From: Bubalus kerabau
Taxonomy: Eukaryota > Chordata > Mammalia > Artiodactyla > Bovidae
NCBI RefSeq assembly: GCF_029407905.1
Contig: NC_073643.1
Coordinates: 43,062,501 to 43,126,500, forward strand
Direction: 5' to 3'
Length of the DNA stretch: 64,000 nucleotides
Made by a program: the position numbers and the translations under genes. Under the pieces are notes generated by a model. That model was not told where the DNA came from, did not search any database, and was given only the letters and a program-made list of their open reading frames with translations. Positions 45,390-55,815 of the stretch are shown piece by piece; the first letter of the stretch is position 1; every line of letters begins with the position of its first letter.

Positions 45390-45593
45390 GGACTCCTCTG
45401 GTAGCTCAGATGGTAAAGAATCTGCCTGCAATGCAGTAGACCTGAGTTCAGTCCCTCTTTGGGAAGATCCTCTGGAGAAGGGAATGGCTACCCACTCCAG
45501 TATTCTTGCCTGGAGAATCCCATGGACAGAGGAGCCTGGTGGGCTACGGTCCATGCGGTCAGAAAGAGTTGGACATGACTGAGCAACCAACAC
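45390..45593 (+). mobile_element. Bov-tA SINE
   Basis: Head ggactcctctggtagctcag, full body, tail gttggacatgactgagcaac and a short CA end. Confidence 0.93.
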
Positions 45594-46185
45594 ACACAGT
45601 CTTACACATATCTTGGCATCTGAGTTGAGTTTTTAGCTTTTGTTTTTTAGGCCCTGACCCTTTCAAGAGTAGCTTTGGACTTTGTCCTGAGAAAAATTTA
45701 CATATGTCTCTGTAGTTGTTTTTCAGTAATTTCTGAGCATGGAATCCCTTCCTGCCCCACCTTCCAAGGTGCATATAAGGACCCTTCGGTTCTAAGCTTC
45801 TGCCAAGAGAGTGGTTTTGGTTGTTTTTGAGAAGTAAGTTAGAGAAATGATAAGAGGTGAACCAAAGTGCACAGATAGTTAATTAGCTCTTTAGTCTCTA
45901 ATATTTATAGAAGGGTTTTTAGTGATATTTTAAATATTCAGATCATGGGTATAGCTAATTATACATGAGTGATTTCAGGGCCCTGACTTCAGCATAGTTA
46001 TGTTGGAGGTGTCTCATGTTCTATTTCCCTTTTCGGGAAGAAATTAAGTACTTTAAATTTTAAATACACTCTTAATTGGCACACAAGGTGGCCCTATGAG
46101 CACAGCCTTAGAGCAGGGCTTCTCCAAACTCACTGGCCGTGACCAGAGAGCATCAGAAGAGAAGACACAAGGACTTTGCAATTTG
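45594..46185. other. Unannotated intronic sequence
   Basis: No family recognised except a possible old hAT edge near 46110 (cagggcttctccaaactcac). Confidence 0.45.
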
Positions 46186-46189
46186 AATC

Positions 46190-46385
46190 CAGATTTTTAT
46201 TTTTTAGCCGTTCTATTGGAGCAAGTTGTTTAACCCGTTTGGAGGCCTCGGTTTCCTCATCTGTAAACTGGAATTAACAATGGTACGAGGGTTATTGTGA
46301 GAGTTACCTGAGATGGTACATGAAAAAAACCATACAGAGCGTAGTGTCTGAGACACAGTTAATGCTCGCTAGGTATATTTAATAA
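46190..46385 (+). mobile_element. MIR SINE
   Basis: MIR text gcctcggtttcctcatctgt, then gagggttattgtgagagtta and a 3' part with gacacagttaatgctcgct. Confidence 0.82.
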
Positions 46386-47802
46386 TACCGTATACTTACC
46401 TGATGTTCTTAACTTGCAATTTCATGGCTGTCCTTCTAAAAGAGTGATGCTGAAAAACAGGCTGGCCAATTGACCATCCACTTATGAATATTCCAGTTAC
46501 TTCATTCTCTCTCTTCTGCCACTGTGTCTCAATCACTTAATGAGTAGCATAGCTAGAGGTATTAGAAATTTGGCCAAAAAGTGTCAATAACCTTTATTTT
46601 TATGGCTTCATTTGTGTGTGTGTATGTGTAAGTCTTTTGTCCTGGAGCTACAGATAAATATTTATAAATATTTTCACATGTGGCATGAGAAAGTGCTTTC
46701 CACTTGTTCACATATCATATTCCTATTTCTAATTGTTAGGTAACACAATGGCTCTGTCTCAGCTACTGTCATCAAAATGTAGAATTGAATCCAGTTTGTT
46801 TGTTCAACTTCAGCACAAAGAGAAGACCTGCCATCATATGTAATAATCTCTTTGAAGCTTGGAAACATAAATGTGTTTCTTCTTTGTAGGATCTTTTTGT
46901 TTGGCTATTGTTGTGGCTGATGGTGGATTCTTCGGTTCAGATTTCACTTCACTGCTGGTTTGGCAGGCTGGCTTTATTTTAAATAAGTTCTTCAGAGAAC
47001 CTACTTTTTCTCTAGAAATAAATCAAAATGTTGGGAAAGGAATGTAAATTGTAGTTATCTTTGCAAGGAAAGCCCTCCAAGTAGCTTTCAAAGAAGCCTT
47101 GATAGATGAAAGAAATAGCAGGCTGGAATCTGGGGGGTACTTGCCTAGTGGCAAAGCCATGCCCATTGGCGGATGTATGATGTTGAGAGAAGCACTCCTG
47201 TTTTCTCTGGGACTCAGTTGTACTCCCTACACAATGAGAGCTGAAGCTGCATTTGAAATTCTCCACCTCTTCTGGTTCTTGGAACCCCTCTGATAAGTTG
47301 ATGAAAGCTGTGCCCCAGCTCTACAAAAACAAAAACAGAAAGAATAGAAACCATATTTGCAGACAATTTCACCAGGTTCTCACTTGCCCCACCCCACCCC
47401 ACTCAGAGATCCCCTGCTGGTGGGCAGCGCCTTCATTGAGAGCTCCCTATAAATGGTACCTCTAAGCCATGTTTGGCTCCAAAATATTTCTCCCTGTGGT
47501 GGGAAAAATCCCTTGCGTACTTGTTCCCATGCTTAAATGGTTGACCTCTGTGGTCAGGATCTCTTTGTTGTATCTAAGTTTATCAACACAATGGTGGATT
47601 TGCTATTTTACTTGGCCTTTTGAAATGACTGGCCTTAGAATCTAAGCTGAAATTTGCTCTTCCTTGTCAGTATTATTATAGGATCAGTCCAGAAATGAAG
47701 ATATTTAGAAAGTGCCAAGGCATAGCTAGATTTATTTTAGGCAGATTTCAAGCATCAAGTTTGTTGGTTGATTGTGATATAAGGCTGTTTTAGGGAAGGG
47801 AA
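46386..47802. other. Unannotated intronic sequence
   Basis: No repeat recognised. Short frames on both strands near 47012-47465 have no known domain. Confidence 0.5.
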
Positions 47803-47812
47803 TATGTGCATG

Positions 47813-48084
47813 CTGCTGCTGCTAAGTTGCTTCAGTCGTGTCCGACTCTGTGCGACCCCATAGATGGCAGCCCACGAGGTTCCCCCGTCCCTGGCATTCT
47901 CCAGCCAAGAACACTGGAGTGGGTTGCCATTTCCTTCTCCAATGCAGGAAAGCGAAAATTGAAAGTGAAGTGGCTCAGTCATGTCCGACTCTTCGCTACC
48001 CCATGGACTGCAGCCTACCAGGCTCCTCCATCCATGGGGTTTTCCAGGCAAGAGTACTGGAGTAGGGTGCCATCGCCTTCTCTC
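47813..48084 (-). mobile_element. Bov-A2 SINE (dimer), minus strand
   Basis: Two BovA monomers in tandem joined by the linker gaaaattgaaagtgaagtgg, starting with the complement of the CAGCAGCAG tail. The 10-bp direct repeat tatgtgcatg at 47803-47812 and 48085-48094 marks the insertion. The 75-112-aa frames here are SINE translations. Confidence 0.95.
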
Positions 48085-48357
48085 TATGTGCATGAGGATA
48101 TTGAATGCTAGAGTTTGAACCTCCCTTCCTGCTTTCCTAGTTCTCTTTCTTTATGACCACCTCCATGGTGTAATACAGTGTTTGGGTTTGTCTGATTCTT
48201 AAGACAAAGTTCCTAAAAAAGCTTTCCAACTTTAATTTGTAGAGTACCTAATTCTTTGAGAGGTTTTTGTGTTTGGAAACTGGGCTAATTTGTCCAAAAT
48301 GTTAAGAAAGATAGCTGCTGACTGTTCACATGATTTTGGAGGCTGGTTTTAGATTTG

Positions 48358-48400
48358 CAAAAGAGTCAGACACAATCTAGCGACAAAACAATGACAACAA
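48358..48400 (+). mobile_element. BovA tail fragment
   Basis: About 40 bases (caaaagagtcagacacaatc) like the end of a BovA SINE. The body is missing. Confidence 0.6.
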
Positions 48401-48442
48401 ATACCATATATTATTTGTTTGTTTTTTTTTATACTTGGGGAG

Positions 48443-48704
48443 CGGAGAAGGCAATGGCAACCCACTCCACTACTCTTGCCTGAAACAGAGAAGCCTGGTA
48501 GGCTGCAGTCCATGGGGTCCCTAAGGGTTGTATACGACTGAGTGACTTCCCTTTCACTTTTCACTTTCCTGCATTGGAAAAGGAAATGGCAACCCACTCC
48601 AGTGCCCTTGCCTGAAGAATCCCAGGGATGGGGGAGCCTGGTGGGCTGCCGTCTTTGGGGTCGCACAGAGTTGGACACGACTAAAGTAACTTAGCAGCAG
48701 CAGC
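48443..48704 (+). mobile_element. Bov-A2 SINE (dimer), plus strand
   Basis: Starts cggagaaggcaatggcaacc and ends cttagcagcagcagc. Direct repeats atacttggggag (48431-48442) and atacctggggag (48705-48716) delimit it. The first monomer lacks about 17 bases after ctcttgcctg. Confidence 0.95.
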
Positions 48705-48844
48705 ATACCTGGGGAGTCAAGACAGGGAAGTGAAAACTTGTTGATTTTATGAAAAGCATTTGCTCCGCAAAATGGCATGCTGCCTCTGTTTGTGTGATTA
48801 TGGAAAATTTTCTTTCTGCACACACAGCACAGAACACTTTTCGG

Positions 48845-49025
48845 GAATCATCTCTTTTTATTTTCATGCCAACCCTGTGGAGAAGATACAGTTAGTACTC
48901 CTGTTTTGCACATGAAAGAAAAACCAGAAACCTGAGACTCAGATGGATTAAGTAACTCATCCAAGTTCACTCAACTTAAAAGTGATTTAGTTGTGCTTGA
49001 ACCCAAGTCCATGTGAATACAGAGC
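48845..49025 (-). mobile_element. MIR SINE
   Basis: Complementary MIR: tactcctgttttgcacatga, then cagatggattaagtaactca and ttgaacccaagtccatgtga. Confidence 0.8.
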
Positions 49026-49389
49026 TTACACTCTCACTAATATCCTGTGCAGTCCTGGAACATTCTAATGCTGGAGAGCGAACTGAAGCTCTCAGTCTTT
49101 TTTGAGTGTAAAGGGAATGGAGCCAGGGGGTCAGAGTTGCAAGTCACGTAGCCTGGATTCCTAGCCCAACCTGTGAGTCCCCACCTCGCCATTTGGCCCT
49201 CTCCAGAGCATCCCCAGCTCCAAACCTGCTAAGATGTACCTCATCGCTGGCCTTACCCGGCTCACATGTGCTCCAGGGACCAGTCCAGACTTCATCGCCC
49301 AAGTTCTTGGCTCCTTGTTTTTACCACCTTGTCCTGATTCCTGAAAAGCAGTAGCCACAGTGCATAGCAAATGGTAAGGACTCGTCATC

Positions 49390-49600
49390 ATTTCAACAGA
49401 TAATCATGTCGAGTCTCCTGTGTCCCAACCACTGGACCTACAGCAGTAATGAAACTGATTTAAAAAAAAAGCAAGGAGAAAACCTTCCATGATACAGTTT
49501 ACATCCCGTGGAGGGGGTGGGGCACACAAAAAAGATAAAATAGGTACAGTTGTTTGTGTCAGATGATGGTAAAGGCAGTGGAGAAAAATAAAGTCAGAAC
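49390..49600 (+). mobile_element. Ancient LINE-like repeat fragment
   Basis: Reads cctacagcagtaatgaaact, aaccttccatgatacagttt and gtggagaaaaataaagtcag, as in the copy near 6.1 kb. Confidence 0.45.
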
Positions 49601-50154
49601 AGAGGCTACCGCATGCCAGAGAATTAGAATATTATGTGTAACTAGAATCCTTATTTATGAATAGTCGTGGTAGAGGTGAGACCTGCTCTTGTCCTCATTC
49701 TCCCAACCACTGGTAAGTTCAGTAGCTGGTAATATACACTTTTCTCTCTTCCCTGTACTCTGTTTTCACATACCCCTTCCACCTTTGTACATTAGACAAC
49801 TTTGGAACATGACATTGGAAGTCACCCACGTAAAGTCCATTTGGCTTCTAATGGGAGTTTTGAGATACAGCGTTTACTGGGCTTGGCCGCTGTGCACAGT
49901 ACTGGCATTTATATGTATGTTAAGTCAGTCCTCTCTGCCTGCAAGCGTGGTTGCCTTTCACAAAACCATCCTTCACTGTGTTTGCTGATTGTGTTAGTGT
50001 CACGTAATATGCGGCAGCATCAAGCCTAAGGAAATGCATGATAGATGAGCTAGGAAAGAGTTTGTCTGTTTCTCATACTGGGTAAAGATGTCTTATGTGC
50101 ACTGGAGCGGCCAGTAGAACTGAAACTGTGTAAGGTAGATTGGGACTTGAACGC
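49601..50154. other. Unannotated intronic sequence
   Basis: The 99- and 75-aa frames at 49689-50029 are not recognised. No repeat assigned. Confidence 0.5.
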
Positions 50155-50309
50155 ATGCGGCTGAGACTTGACCCTTGTCAAAACCCATGGTCTTCTGAGC
50201 TCATGCACCTGATTTCAGGACTTAATGAAGCTCGGGTTCTTGATGTCTCATCACAGAAAGAATTCAGAGAGAGACAAAGTGATAGATAAGAAGTGGGTTT
50301 GTTTAGTTT
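50155..50309 (-). mobile_element. Endogenous retrovirus LTR end (R/U5-like), minus strand
   Basis: The reverse complement reads from ctaaacaaacccacttctta through gatgagacatcaagaacccg, the 3' end of a common ruminant ERV LTR type. Noncoding and old. It breaks off at the AATAAA-type signal, where the plus-strand LTR piece at 51290 also ends. Confidence 0.65.
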
Positions 50310-50395
50310 GGGATCAACATGTACACACTGGTATATTCAAAATGGATAACCAACAAGGACTTACTATATAGCACAAGGGACTCTGCTCAATATTA
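50310..50395 (+). mobile_element. LINE-1 3' UTR fragment
   Basis: Reads ttgggatcaacatgtacaca, then ggataaccaacaaggactta and tatagcacaagggactctgc, the sense strand of the L1 3' UTR family also seen inverted at 0.2-0.5 kb. No poly(A) end. Confidence 0.7.
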
Positions 50396-50719
50396 GGTGG
50401 CACTGTGGAGGCTTCCTGTATAAAATCTTTTGGGGAAAAATCTAGTCAGTGCCATATAAAAGGAACAATACGGTCCTCTTGGGCCACAATGGCATTTCTC
50501 AACAACTGATATGGATTGCTTCATAATTGCTACAGCCACAGCAATCTATTCTGGCCATAAAGGCAGCCAGTGTGAACTGTTATGACCCCTGCGTGCTACC
50601 TTTTGCCAATGTTTCATCAAGTTGTACCCCAACCTCAAAATGATAGATGGTTTTCTACAAATTGCCCAAGTAACAAAAAAGTAAAGTTGTGCATGGTTTT
50701 ACCTCCGTTTGCATAATAA
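50396..50719. other. Unannotated sequence between LTR pieces
   Basis: No family recognised. It may belong to the same ERV or to older host sequence. Confidence 0.4.
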
Positions 50720-51287
50720 GTATAGAAATTCTTTTGTGTTAGAAATTCTCCAAAAGGGAAAACAGTGAACTTGTCCTCTTAAACCCTGCTCCTCAATGTA
50801 GTGGGTAGAGGCTTCCCTTCTGCGGTTAAACATCTACAGAAAGACTTCAGGTGTGTAGGCCATGATGCCGAGCTCTGAAACAGGAGGAAGGGGGCAGGGC
50901 ACAACCTTTGAAGAATGACATAGCCCAAGGCACAACATAAACTGATTAGAAACCAGATGAGTCCAAGGTTGAAGGCAAGTGACTTCCACTAAACCTTGAG
51001 CCACAGTACATGCTCATTGTAACACATCAGCAAGCTAAGTGACAGACCCATAGGTGCCATGACAGTTCCAAGGCCAACCATCAAAGACCAAAAAGTGGGT
51101 GGGGGCCCAATTCCTGGAAATTTCCACCCCTTCCCCAAAATAGTATAATAGAATAATCTTCCCACTTATCAGCATATGAAATTATCCAGCCCATAAAAAC
51201 TAACCACATCATATTTCGAGGGCACTCTCACCTTCTAAGATGATCTGTGCACTCTGTCTGATGGAATGTTTCTCTAAATAAACCACT
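50720..51287 (+). mobile_element. Endogenous retrovirus LTR (U3/R-like), plus strand
   Basis: U3-like text (accatcaaagaccaaaaagt, ttcctggaaatttccacccc), a TATA-like cccataaaaactaaccac, then tttctctaaataaaccactt with the AATAAA signal, where it stops. No retroviral coding frame is present. The left boundary is uncertain. Confidence 0.6.
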
Positions 51288-51345
51288 TTTTTTTCCAAAC
51301 TTTAAACTTTTATTTTGTATTGGGGTACAGCTATTTAACAATGTC
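51288..51345 (-). mobile_element. Very short LINE-1 3' end
   Basis: A T-run, then aacttttattttgtattggg and gtacagctatttaacaatgt, the complement of a bovine L1 3' terminus. It abuts the LTR end directly. Confidence 0.65.
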
Positions 51346-51639
51346 AGATGAGACGGAAGATGAGCAGGGCCAATTGAGGTCTTCTGGGTTGTGCTTAGGA
51401 TCTTCATGTTTATCTCACGGACGGTGGGAAACCGCTGAGGGGCCAGGGACAGAGGGAATCAGATTTGTTTCTCGATAAGGTCACTGTACTATTTGAGTGG
51501 ATACAGGCTGGAGGATATGAGTGGAAAGGAGAGAGTTTAGAAGACAGCCAAGTGTTTAGACCAGATGAACTAAATGGGAGAAATGAAATAGAGTAAGGAA
51601 ATGACATTGGTGATATATATGATTATATTTTATTACCAT

Positions 51640-51835
51640 TTAATGTGCCCTTCCTGCATGCTCGACCCTTTGCTATCTCATTTCATCTGCCCAGTGACCC
51701 TTGAAATGGACATGATCTTGCCCGTATAACAGATGAGGGAACTGAACCTTAAGGAGTTGACTTAGCTTGCCCACAGTCATAGAACATATGAATGGGGAAA
51801 TCTAGGAATGAAAAGCCCAGAGCCAACCAAAGACA
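51640..51835 (-). mobile_element. MIR SINE
   Basis: Complementary MIR text: tctcatttcatctgcccagt, then ataacagatgagggaactga and ttgcccacagtcatagaaca. Confidence 0.78.
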
Positions 51836-54800
51836 CTGGGCAGATTCCACAATCCTTTTCTTAGAATTGGTTGATGTACACGTTGTAGAAATAAACGTCA
51901 GGGCATTCTCTTTGTCTCTTGGCAAAATCTGTCTCAGCAGGTTTCCTGTAAGTGAACCCACATAGAGGAGTGAACCTCCCCAGGTTCCTCAACTGATTAT
52001 AGAAGGATGTTAGCCCCAGAGTTTATAAACCCCTCCAGCCGTAGCTTCCATTGTACTGAAATCACCCCTGGAGTCAGGACCCTTCAGACAGAGCTGTTCA
52101 TGCCTTAAATCTCCAAACACAAGATGATTCTGATTAGAAGGCCTTCCCAGCAAAGATACTGAGAGTGGTGCCCCCTCCCAGGTGTGTTCACATTTTTTAA
52201 GAAAAATATCCTTGCTTCTATCGAAGCACCTGCTATCCATAGATTACCTATTCGCTGTAATTCTTTTTTTAATCTTGTAAAGCTGACTGCTTTCAAATAG
52301 GCCTCAGATTGCATGACGGAAATTCATCTCCTCGAACTTTATTTAACAGGGCCACAGAATCATTCTGAAAGAATCATTTAAATTAATATGAAGCATTACA
52401 CTGTTAAAGGGGGCAAAAATTCACTCTAATTCCCAATTTCAGAATTGCTCAAGACTTCTGTTCTGGGCTGTGACCCGGTGAGTGTGGGCAGCCTAGGTGG
52501 CTGAGAAGTCCTCACGTATCCTAAAGTCACATTCCAGCTTTTGACAGCTAATGTAAAGGGAGAATTCCCACCCCCTCACTGCCCCACCCCGCCCCGTCAT
52601 TCGGTTAGAAATCACTCATTCACCAGTGAATACTGGTTAAATACGGAAAATGTGGAAACAAACAAAAAAAGGCTAGAGTGGAGGTGGAGGTTTTGGTATC
52701 CCAAGCGGTAATCCACCCCAAGCTGTGTTAGTTTCAGATGAGACAGCTTGTATGAAAATTTAGGAGTCCCGGAGAACAACAATAACAAAAATTAACAAAT
52801 GGCAGGATGAGTAGCAGAAGGGAAAATCAAGCATATGCTGCTCGTTTGAAATGTAGTTTCATGAAAAATCTTTCCCATTACACCCTAAAACAATCTGTCC
52901 TTGCCAGATAACGCATTGGACATGGAAAGCCTGTTCCCTCCACTTGCTTTCCTAGTTATAAGGCAGCCCTTTAAAAATAAGAGCTCAGCTGCTGGAGACA
53001 AAAAAAAAAAAGTCAACTTGTCTTCGGAAGTAACGTAAGGGGGGGGGTGGTGGTAAGGGGAGCCAGGGCCTCTTCCCACCACTTAACCAGCGGTGGCAAG
53101 CAGCACTTGGCTGTTTGTGTTCAGTCAACACTAATCAATAAACATCTGTTGGAATGAGCATTGGTGCCTCTTTACGATTCATTATGCTTCATTAGGAATT
53201 GGTTTTGTCTTCAAGGGAAGGAAAAAAAAAAATCTCATGTAATTAAAGAATAGTATTTTATGCTCCCATATTTTTCCCCCTAAAGACCTAAATCCTTTTA
53301 AGGCCATTATTTACAGTACATTTATCTGTATTTAAATGTAGCTACTTTTCCTTGGAAAGACCATCTGTTCATAAGGACCATCCTTTTTCCGTCCTGCCAG
53401 AGGTACACGTTGGCAAAGCAGTGGTGTTCACTGAGGACTGTAGTTAAATGAAAATGTATGAGGTGTGAATGAGAGGGAGAGCAGGGACCCAGCAAAGTGA
53501 TGTCTGGCCCTGTCCTGGGTGGGGGGTGTAAAGGAAACGCAAAGTTTGCTGGACGGAGAGGCACATTTGAAATGACAGTCTTTGGAAATGGCTTTACCAA
53601 AGGGAGGTATAATATCAGAAATTCTCAAGGCTGGTTGACTTCAGTGATCCTTTTGCTGGGTTGATGATAGATAGTTTAAGTGTCCCCTGCAGTATCTGGC
53701 AGGCAGAACACTTTGTTATTTTTCTTTTGAGAAAATATCTTGCGGTCGAGGGAGTATTAGCAAAAGTGATGCAGCTATAGTGACTGAAGTCACCTTAAAG
53801 GCACCATGAGTTTATCCCCGCTGAGGGCATTGCGCTCGGGTGAACTTAACAGAGTTGCATATACTGTACACAAACGTACAATTAAAACCTAAAATCACTG
53901 ATGATGACCCCACATTATATAGAACACAGTTTCTATTCCTGTTAGTTTAACATTTATTTAACCAGAGCTCTTGATGAACTAAAAAGCAGTCAGGGACTTT
54001 AGAAAGAGTAGAGCACAGCAGAAGTCAGGGTGAAATTCAAGGATTAGTGAAATATTAGCATTTACTTTTCCATTTAACTCATACTGGAGTTCCCAAATAT
54101 AGAGTTTTGGAGGGCTCTTCCATATGAGTAAAACCTTTCCTTGAAAAACACTCAAGGAATTTCACTTAAAGCCTGCTACCATATATAAGTGAAGGGAATG
54201 AAAGGGTTAGGTGCAATGTGATTAACTGTTTCTTTTATTGAATAATGGAATGAAAATTAGAATTAAAAAATAGCCAGACATTCCCAAGCAGCATCACACC
54301 TATGCATACAGCAGGTCATATCCCTGTGAATTTAGGTACAAAGGATTTCTTGTTCACAGAAGTGAAGGATAATTACATAATGCATCTGTGCAAAAAGTTA
54401 AATGTGCAAGCAATATGTGAGATATGAATTTCTCCTCCCATCTAGCAGACCTGTTCTTTGTCTCCATATTTCCCAAAATGCGTTTGACAAAACACTTGTC
54501 TGTCAGGATGCTTAGCAAAATGAAAAGGTGATGAGACCCCCGTGAAGCATGTTTGGGCAATGTAGCACTCTTAGACAGTCACAGGCTCTATTGGCATCTT
54601 AAAGGCACTGAGAAATCTAGCAATAAATAAACAACTTTAGCTTTGTTATATTCCAGCATCTCTCAAACTTGTTTGACAAGCAAGTCCTTCTGTTCACAGA
54701 GCGTGTTTTCGCATCATTCAGCACAAGTGTTCGTGGAAACACACTTTGGCAAATGGTGACCTACAGGATGTCTTCTAGGCTGTGTAGCTGATACGTTTGA

Positions 54801-55384
54801 TGCGGAATATTGGATTAAAAGTGCGGAGGTGCTGTTTCTGTGGGTCTCCAGGAGGACAGAGAACTCTGATAGGAAACTGCAGAACTATATAACTGGAGGC
54901 ATTGTGAGGGTATCGGATCTTTGGAATCAGGAATAGCCTGATTCTTGGTGGAATAGCCTTCCTATAAAAGATACCTTGATGATGCATCTCTGATTTTTGT
55001 TTTCCTGTAGCCCATTTCCCTGAGTCTAAAATAGGTTGTAAATGCATCTGGGCTTCCTGAATTGCTTCAGGTTTCTCATAGGTTTCTGCCTTCTCTCTGG
55101 GTACTTCTTCACTTTGTCAAAAACGTGCGTAGTTTACATTGTGAAATCAAATTGAAACAGTTTAATCTCACCACCTGCAGCTTAGAGTCCTGGACACCTG
55201 ACCTTTGTAGGAAAGTACACAGTTGAGGTTAGCAGTGGGCACTACCAAAGAAAGTTTGCCTTTCACAGCCTTCCATATATATTAAAAATGCGTCCTTAGA
55301 GAGGGGGTATTTTTCCTCATTTCAGTGTCTCTCCAAATTGATGAAGGACAAAAATTTCCCACCTACCCTTGATCCTTTAGAATA
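51836..55384. other. Unannotated intronic sequence, about 3.5 kb without young repeats
   Basis: The longest stretch of the window free of recognisable ruminant SINEs and LINEs. Contains A-runs (52999-53011, 53221-53232) and a G-run (53039-53048). Minus-strand frames of 65-92 aa have no known domain. Older fossils may be present beyond my recognition. Confidence 0.5.
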
Positions 55385-55597
55385 GCTGCTGCTGTTGTTC
55401 ATTTGTAGGTTGTGTCCAACTCTGTGATCCCATGGACTCTAGCCCCCCTGGGCTTTCTGGCCTTCACTATCTCCCGGAGTTTCTTCAGATTCATGTTCAT
55501 TGAATCCATGATGCTATCTAACCATCTCATCCTCTGCCACCTGCTTCTCCTTTTGACTTCAGTCTTTCCCGGCAGCAGGGTCTTTTTGTTGCTTATG
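55385..55597 (-). mobile_element. BovB 3' tail, diverged
   Basis: tagctgctgctgttgttcat, then catgttcattgaatccatga and tttcccggcagcagggtctt. Truncated and more diverged than the other BovB tails. Confidence 0.85.
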
Positions 55598-55674
55598 TTC
55601 TGCCCTGTTTAATTGAAGTGACATTCTTTGCAATGCTGTTGTGAGAGATGGGGTTATAGGTCTTAATTGTTTCT

Positions 55675-55815
55675 GTTTTTTACTCCATTTTCCTTTTTTT
55701 ATTTTCCTAAGTATCTCATTTTTTTCCATTCTATTTCTTCTGTTTCTCTTTTTTGCCCCTCCACCCCTTCCTTCCCCTTTTCTATTCTTTTTCTTATTTT
55801 TTTTTAGTCTTTTCT
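55675..55815. repeat. T/C-rich tract
   Basis: About 140 bases dominated by T and C. The phenylalanine/leucine/serine-rich 63-aa frame here (55641-55832) reflects composition. Confidence 0.8.

Noticed and set aside
50155..51345. A more complete endogenous retrovirus
   Set aside because: Only LTR-like pieces are visible. There are no gag, pol or env frames between or beside them.
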